A program made the position numbers and the translations under genes. A DNA stretch of 64,000 nt from Raphanus sativus (taxonomy: Eukaryota; Streptophyta; Magnoliopsida; Brassicales; Brassicaceae), in contig NC_079516.1 of assembly GCF_000801105.2 (NCBI RefSeq), positions 43,380,908 through 43,444,907 on the forward strand, given 5' to 3'. How positions within the stretch are numbered: position 1 is the first letter of the stretch; each line of letters begins with the position of its first letter. The notes below the pieces were generated by a model. The model was not told where the DNA came from. It worked only from the letters and a program-made list of their open reading frames with translations, and made no database searches. Below are positions 57,335 through 64,000 of the stretch, piece after piece.

Positions 57335-60300
57335 ATTAGTATTATTATTATTATTATTATTATCTACTAAAAAAACCAAAAGTTAAAAAAATCAATAATA
57401 TTTTGAAAACATTTTTATTATAGAAAACATAATAATTATTTTGGTTTCCTTGAGTATATATACGGTTCAGAGAACATAAATGAAGTCTAGTTGGTAATTA
57501 CAATCCTTAAAAAAAGCCCTTTTTCAAAAAAAAAATTATAATCCTTAAATACTTTTTTAATTTTCATTTATATATACACTATATATATTATATCAATTAT
57601 CAGGAAAATAAAAACATTATATAACCAAATGAAGACGGTTTAGTGGTTTCGAGGGAGCTTCGGCTTCAATACGGACCCGGATTCGAATTCCGCTGGCTAC
57701 TGGGAGTAAAATTTAATATCTGGGTTTTTCTAGTGTCCGGTGACCGACACATACTCCAACCGATAATGTAGACTGATACAAACACTCGCGGCTAATTTAG
57801 ATTCACCTCGGTGAATGCTAGGATACACCGGATTATTTCAGAAAAGAAAGAAAAACATTATATACATGCATATACAACACATACAAAAATTATAACGTAA
57901 AACCATATAAAGACGAGAATCTCGAAACCGAGATCGTCACGAGCCGTGTGTCTAAAAGTTACTAACGTTACACGACAAAAAGAAACAACGAATATTTGTT
58001 TTAAGGAATTGGTCTCATTAATCTTCGTTTCTTTTCTTTTTAAATTTAATTACAATAAAACTTGGAAATATATTGGATTGCTTTTCACTTTCGGCTTTAA
58101 ACCTGCATGTCTTCCTTTAATTACTCTTAACTACTAGTCTTCTTCTCAGTTCCCACACAAAACCTAAATAAATTTGGTATATTTATTTATATAATACTAT
58201 ATAGTAATTTATGTTCTTTATTCCGTTTTATACCATGATGGATATTTGTGTTCCCTTATTAGAATTACTAGATTAATGCCTGCGCTACGTTGCGGGTTGT
58301 TTTTACTAAATTTTATGTTGTTAATTTAATATATGTATAAGATTTCTCAATTTATAAAAATAACAAATATTATTCTGTAAAAGTTGTAGTATATATATTT
58401 TAAAATATAATATTTTAGATCAATATATATATATATATATTATGAATCTCTTAACCATAAATACTTTTACATTTTGAAAAAAATAGTTTACGAAATTGTG
58501 ATTAAATACATATTTGTCAACAAAGTAATTCATATTTTTAACAATGTTAAGAGTAAATGGATCTATACTTAGGAGTTATCCATGTTTAGAAAAGCAATAC
58601 ATCCCTAATTTGGTTTAGTTTTATTTTTCATGTAGTTCAAAAACAGTGATTCTCGTTTTAGCTATTTACTCTATAATGGGAAAGTTTTATAGAAGGTGTA
58701 TATAATGTAATTAATTGTTATGTTCTTATGAGCATACATTTTGGTTAGCCATATACTAAGAGATAAAGATGATGTCCTAAAAGAAAACTATAAAAAACGA
58801 ACGAAAAAGATGAATTTGGATATAAATATTTATAAAAGTATACATCAGAAAATAATTGTATTTTGTTGGATGATGTATATTAGTTTTTTCTTTGCTTTAA
58901 TGTATATTAGTTTTGTTTTTTTGAAAAAAAAGTATATCAGTTTTGTTACAAATTGATTTTCTTTTAGTTACATATAACTCTTCCCATAGCAGTCTATTTG
59001 AAATAAGCATGTCATGCCTTTCATGAACACTCAAAATTACTCCAAATTCATTATCAAGACAGTGATATATGATTTCTCATGGTTTTATAAGAAAGCATAA
59101 TTTGTTGAGTGAGGTAAATCAGTTCAATGAGTTTGATGTTGATGGTGTAAATCTTTTAAGTTAATTTTTTTAAGAAAAAAAATCTTTTGAGTCGATACTT
59201 AAAAACTCTTTTTGTGCATTAAGGTGTTGTAGTAGTTTCTTACTCTAGCTCACATCACCTTGAAATTTCTTTAGAACCTAAAACACCAAAATCCATCATG
59301 CATTGTTTTAGATTGTCTTCGAAGAAGGTTGATGTAAAAGAGTTGTGGCTAAATAATTTATACGTGCAGCATTCATATTCTTTTTTCTTGTATGAGATAT
59401 GTATATTCACCAAACATCAAAAATAGATGTTTCTAAACAAAGAATGTCAGATCATGAAAACAATTTAATTTGTTGCTTCTAAGAACAACTGATCTCCCCA
59501 GACTAAACGCGTTCGTAAATATTTTAAACAAACATTTTTACAAACCAAGAAAAAGAGAGAAGAACCCGCAAACTGATAGACAATGGGAGAGCAGGATATA
59601 AAAACACAAGCAAATACTTTTTTCTTATACAATAGTGATAAATATTACTAAATCTTGAAGATGAAGTTGGAAGGATGGAATATCATAGGTTTTTTGCTTT
59701 GAAATTTTACAAAGTATTTTTTTCCGTAGAATTGTTTTGTCTATGTGTCTACACCAAATACTGAATTGTATAAATGAAATCTTTTGATTGGCTTTAAAAG
59801 TTTTTTTCATTTAGTGAAATGTCGTTTTTATAAAGCTCGAAAATGCTTAGGTGTCAACTTCTTGAGAAATACTTGTGTTATTATTGTGTTGATTCTTTTC
59901 GTCTTCAACACTCTTTCCACTAATGTTGACCTTTTTTGCTCGAGTGGAGTTCGTACCATACTATAACTACTCTAGTTGAAGTTATTAAAATCAAACAAGA
60001 ATGAGTTGAATTCTTGTCAGATCACCAACTCTAATTAGGAAACCCCACGAGCCTTTGAGCCCATTAAATTGTAAATATTAGTATTACAAATATAGTAATT
60101 TAGTTTTCTGAACTAATTTGAATACGTTTAAGAATAAGATTGCCTTTTCTTAACTAAAACCGTCACATGATATACTAAACAAAAAACGTTTTTGGGTACA
60201 ATTTTTCTATTACAGAAACAAACTGAACATCACAAATCCTGGACAAAGTATACTAGGCTTAGCAGTTCAGCTAAGGAGAGTTAGTAATGAGAAGGTAAGA

Positions 60301-62602
60301 AATATTCAAATATTTTAAATTCTTTTATTTTTATAATATAATAAGAATTTGTTGGTTTTCAGGTGGTTGTTGATAATGGTATTATTCAAGTTACTTTCTC
60401 GAGCCCACAAGGTTTGATAACTGGAATCAAATATAGTGGCATCGATAACGTGTTGGACGAAGAAATTGACGATCGTGGGTAAAGATTTTTCTTAAAGAAT
60501 AATACGTTTGGAACATGTTGAAAAACCAATGTTTACATACATGCATTTCCTTAATTAATTGATACAATCATACAAATAACTGTATTTAATAAAGTCTTAC
60601 TGCATTCTTGTGGAATTAGGTATTGGGACGTAGCCTGGTATGAACCGGAAAAAGCATTGGAAATTGACAAGTGAGTATAATTTATTGCAGCCATTTTTAT
60701 ATAAGTATACACAAAGAATATTCTTATTCAATATATGCGAGTATGTAACAATATATGATAGTTTATTTGTAGTGATAATTGCAACAATCGTTCGATAAGT
60801 GACATTATTTTTGGTATTTTACAGACTAGAAGGAACTAAATTCGAAATCATAACTCAGAACGAAGAACAAATTGAAATTTCATTTACAAGAACGTGGACG
60901 ATCTCGAAACGTGGCTCCTTGGTCCCCCTTAACGTAGACAAAAGGTAATTATATTATACTATAGTTTAGTTTTAAACTAAGATAGTATATATTTATGTAG
61001 CTTTGAGGTCCAAAGTAAATAATTACCATGAGTCCAAAAAAGAGGGTAACTAATTACCATCGAATGTAAATTTTCCTTTAGGTACATTATTCGAACTGGT
61101 GTCTCTGGAATATACATGTACGGTATATTAGAGAGGTTAGAAGGTTGGCCCGACGTGGACATGGACCAGATTAGGATCGTCTTCAAGCTCAACCCCAAAA
61201 AGTAACCACACATTTTATTAGTATTTAAATTCTAATTAAAATTTGTATATTAAGTTTGCACTTTTGGGGACAATGTCAGATTTGATTTCATGGCGATATC
61301 TGATGATCGGCAGAGAAGCATGCCATCCATGGCGGATCGAGACAATGCCAAGATATTAGCTTACAAAGAAGCTGTTCTCTTGACAAACCCAAAGAACCCT
61401 ATGTTTAAAGGAGAGGTACTATGATAATTTAGTGAAATAAACGGGATAAACTACTAAACCGAAGAACCAGTTTGGTTCTTAATTATACAATGTTGGATGA
61501 GTTTAATCAAAACTCAACATTATGATATAACAAATGATACATTGTTGGAAATGATTTGGTGTGATGCAGGTGGACGATAAGTATATGTACTCAGTGGAAG
61601 ACAAAGACAACAACGTCCATGGTTGGATCTCGTCGGACCCACCGGTTGGGTTTTGGATGATAACTCCAAGCGATGAGTTCCGACTTGGTGGGCCCATCAA
61701 GCAAGACCTCACCTCTCACGCGGGACCCATCACCCTGTCCGTGAGTCCATTTACTCTATTTTAACCTCAAATCATGCATGATCAATCATTATGTATTGAT
61801 TGCTAAACTTTTGTTAAGTATTAAATCATGCGACACTTACGTACATCATGATCAATAATCATGCTTTTTAGATGTTTACGAGCATTCATTACGCGGGGAA
61901 AGAGATGAGAATGGATTACAGAAATGGAGAGCCATGGAAGAAGGTTTTTGGACCTGTCTTGGCTTATCTCAACTCTGTCTCTCCCGAAGATTCCACTCTT
62001 CATCTCTGGAGAGATGCTAAACGACAGGTTATTCTTTTATCATTTCTCTATGTTATATATATATATATATATATATGAATTTATATGATATATATGAATT
62101 CTTTTTTTTTGTGCAAACATAATATATATAAATTCATTATGTAGTTCTCCTTACCTATATGTTACATTCCTTTTCGAAAATTTTGAGATTTACATTCATC
62201 ATTGTCGCAGATGGCTGAAGAAGTCAAAAGCTGGCCTTATGATTTTGTTAATTCAGAAGATTATCCTCTTTCTCATCAGAGAGGAACGATCGAAGGTCAA
62301 TTCTATATCAGAGACCGGTAAAAAAACATTCATGTTTAAAACATAATTTCACTTTCTTTTGTCAAATATAATTTATTTCTTATTTTTAGATCTTATTCTA
62401 TACTTCGTATTATATAATGTTGTAGATACGTGTCAAGGCTAAATATATATGGGAAATTTGCTTTTGTTGGTTTGGCACCAGTTGGTGAAGCCGGTTCATG
62501 GCAAACCGAATCAAAGGTATAGTAATAATAGTAGATATAGTTGAATGATGATTCAATTAGATGTGCGAATGGTTTCATAATGAGCACACAAAACTAAATT
62601 TG

Positions 62603-62635
<33 letters not shown>

Positions 62636-63889
62636 GGTTCAAAAAAAAAATAATAGTAGATATACTTTATACAAATGTAGAAATTGCTATAATCTATAAT
62701 AATTTTTATTTATTTGTGACAAAAGGGGTATCAATTTTGGACGAAAGCCGACAGAAAAGGAAGATTCGTAATAGAGAATGTGAGGGCAGGCAATTATAGT
62801 CTCTACGCATGGGGTTATGGTTTTATCGGTGACTATAAATATGAGCAAAACATTACCATCACGCCAGGTACCATACTACAATAGTGACATAACGTAAATG
62901 CAGAAACAAAAAGGCAATCATGGTTTTATAGTTTGAAGCCTACTAAAAACGGTCCATTCTATTCATCTTGGTGTGCAGGTAGCCAGATGAATGTAGGGCC
63001 TATAGTGTATGAGCCGCCTAGAAACGGTCCAACGCTGTGGGAAATAGGTGTACCAGACCGAACGGCCGGAGAGTTCTATATACCGGATCCTTACCCTACA
63101 CTTATGAATAAGCTTTATGTTAACCCACTTCAAGACAGGTTAGAACCATAATCTTAAATACTCTCATCTATAAATATTTTTACTAGATTTCTTACGTATG
63201 AGTAGATATCATCATTTCCAAATTTTAGACAATTTTGTTGTTATAAACGAATATAAAGAACATAATTTGAACTTAATATTAAACATGCAGATTTAGACAA
63301 TATGGATTATGGGATCGTTACGCAGATTTATACCCTCAAAACGATCTTGTCTACACAGTTGGTGTTAGTGATTATAGAAGAGATTGGTTCTTTGCACATG
63401 TCACCAGGTACCTTCATATAATTTAGTTCTATTCCAATTCTTACATAACACATTATTTATCTAATTAAATTCTTTCTTATATTAAACCAAATGTTTTCTT
63501 TTTGCTTCTTATAAAAATATAATAGAAATGTTGGAAATAGTACATACGATTCAACGACATGGCAAATCATATTCAACCTGAATAACGTGAACCGGGTCGG
63601 TATCTACACGCTCCGAATAGCTTTAGCCTCAGCTGCTGATTCAGAGTTACAAGTCCGGGTCAATAATCCACAATCCGAACATATTTTCACGACCGGTTTA
63701 ATCGGAAAAGACAATGCCATTGCAAGACATGGGATTCATGGGTTATATAGATTGTATAGTATCAACGTCCCTGGAGATTTACTAAGTCTTGGTGATAATA
63801 CCATATATTTAACTCAATCGAGAAGTATAGGACCGTTTCAAGGTGTTATGTATGATTATATCCGTCTTGAAAGTCCTTTTACAACTTGA
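56961..63889 (+). CDS. rhamnogalacturonate lyase, polysaccharide lyase family 4, secreted
   Basis: Fifteen exons: 56961-57058, 60216-60294, 60363-60478, 60620-60670, 60825-60944, 61082-61201, 61280-61415, 61570-61740, 61872-62027, 62211-62317, 62426-62516, 62726-62867, 62979-63138, 63291-63407 and 63526-63889. Phases agree throughout and give 675 aa. The start is ATG 56961; the preceding in-frame codon is GTG. The N terminus has a signal peptide (VMLQVLLLHLLVQSVHSQ), so the enzyme is exported to the wall. It cleaves the rhamnose-galacturonate backbone of pectin by beta-elimination. The lyase domain includes VVVDNGIIQVTFSSPQG and MYGILERLEGWPDVDMDQ. An fn3-like middle has FAFVGLAPVGEAGSWQTE and GNYSLYAWGYGFIGDYKYEQ. 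A C-terminal carbohydrate-binding-like domain ends RLESPFTT. It matches Arabidopsis At2g22620 by recall. Intron 1 is 3.2 kb and full of transposon debris. An AATAAA-type signal lies near 63986. Confidence 0.95.
57283..57362. repeat. (TTA)n microsatellite in lyase intron 1
   Basis: About 25 ATT/TTA units with one interruption (TATAATTAG). Confidence 0.9.
57496..57549 (+). repeat. micro-insertion, 16-bp duplication, lyase intron 1
   Basis: AATTACAATCCTTAAA at 57496-57511 and AATTATAATCCTTAAA at 57534-57549 (one mismatch). The insert includes GCCCTTTTTC followed by A8. Confidence 0.55.
57624..57850 (+). mobile_element. tRNA-derived SINE with 14-bp target duplication
   Basis: An A-box-like GGTTTAGTGGTTTCGAGGG and a B box GGATTCGAATTCC are followed by a non-tRNA body that ends GGATTATTTC with an A/G tail. 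AAAAACATTATATA flanks it at 57610-57623 and 57851-57864. It sits in intron 1 of the lyase gene in the sense orientation. It is a different family from the SINE at 20763. Confidence 0.82.
58268..58301 (-). mobile_element. Helitron 3' terminus, minus strand, in lyase intron 1
   Basis: CTAG at 58268-58271 is followed by GCCTGCGCTACGTTGCGGGT, an imperfect hairpin typical of Brassicaceae Helitron ends. On the minus strand this reads hairpin, spacer, CTAG, T. I could not fix the 5' end. Confidence 0.6.
58902..58947. repeat. micro-insertion-like duplication, lyase intron 1
   Basis: GTATATTAGTTTTGTT at 58902-58917 and GTATATCAGTTTTGTT at 58932-58947, with TTTTTGAAAAAAAA between. A further partial copy lies at about 58872-58886. 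Confidence 0.5.
62603..62632. repeat. A30 homopolymer in a lyase intron
   Basis: An uninterrupted A run in the intron before exon 12, followed about 10 bases later by a second A run. Confidence 0.85.
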
Positions 63890-63985
63890 CGAAAAGAAAT
63901 AGGATAGAGTGAAAATAATTTACTGTAGAGGGAATTTAAATTTTCTTTGTTTTCTAGAGTTTTTGTTTATTCATTGTGAATATTA

Positions 63986-63991
63986 ATAAAA
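63986..63991 (+). terminator. possible polyadenylation signal of the lyase gene
   Basis: AATAAA lies about 100 bases after the stop codon in a T-rich 3' UTR. Plant signals are loose, so this is only the best candidate. Confidence 0.45.
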
Positions 63992-64000
63992 TAATGTATT

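Noticed and set aside
57624..57850. tRNA gene
   Set aside because: Same reasons: internal promoter boxes only, with a 14-bp target duplication and an A-rich tail.
1..64000. CRISPR array, operon or riboswitch structure
   Set aside because: No evenly spaced repeat-spacer array and no prokaryotic gene organisation. Spliced plant genes show this is nuclear DNA.

Overview
This is a plant nuclear window. It has AT-rich intergenic DNA, GT-AG introns, plant-only gene families and dense transposon debris. Gene content and order (bHLH subgroup IVa, SPT2-like, AGL17, rhamnogalacturonate lyase) match, from memory, the Arabidopsis chromosome 2 block around At2g22620-At2g22770. Many Arabidopsis neighbours are absent, as expected in a fractionated Brassica-type genome. 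I therefore read it as Brassica or a close relative. All AGI names are recalled, not searched.

Layout. 1-129: a possible coding scrap running off the left edge. 779-5608 (-): an intact, many-exon CASTOR/POLLUX-like plastid-envelope ion channel (PEC type), which I do not recall from the chromosome 2 block. 5.6-15 kb: no host gene; Helitron copies (6727-8446; 8808/10559-11733, with unidentified coding-like cargo) and a hAT-like relic. 15174-16887 (-): a four-exon bHLH gene. 17.5-20.2 kb: a hAT element with a perfect 8-bp target duplication, then two adjacent long inverted-repeat elements whose cores are degenerate telomere-type repeats. 20.7-27 kb: a SINE and two LINE relics. 27114-29381 (-): SPT2-domain gene, 548 aa. 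31625-36030 (-): AGL17 MADS-box gene, seven exons, 227 aa. 38.7-44.8 kb: a near full-length LINE on the minus strand with a 16-bp target duplication. Its ORF2 is heavily broken but a 639-codon upstream ORF is open. 45-56 kb: Helitron ends, PIF/Harbinger-like and Emigrant-like MITEs, and a retro-inserted fragment of receptor-kinase pre-mRNA. 56961-63889 (+): secreted rhamnogalacturonate lyase, 15 exons, 675 aa, with a transposon-filled 3.2-kb first intron.

The most unusual pattern is dispersed. At about 20 places a very short insert is flanked by direct duplications, mostly 12-19 bp (extremes 34 and 39 bp). Most inserts are an A or T run plus 0-15 other bases. Read in the A-tail orientation, most duplications start with AA, like those of the full LINE (AAACAAAC...), both SINEs and the kinase fragment. 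This looks like LINE-type target-primed insertion of almost nothing but poly(A) tails. AGL17 and the lyase diverge head to head but are about 21 kb apart because of transposon insertions.
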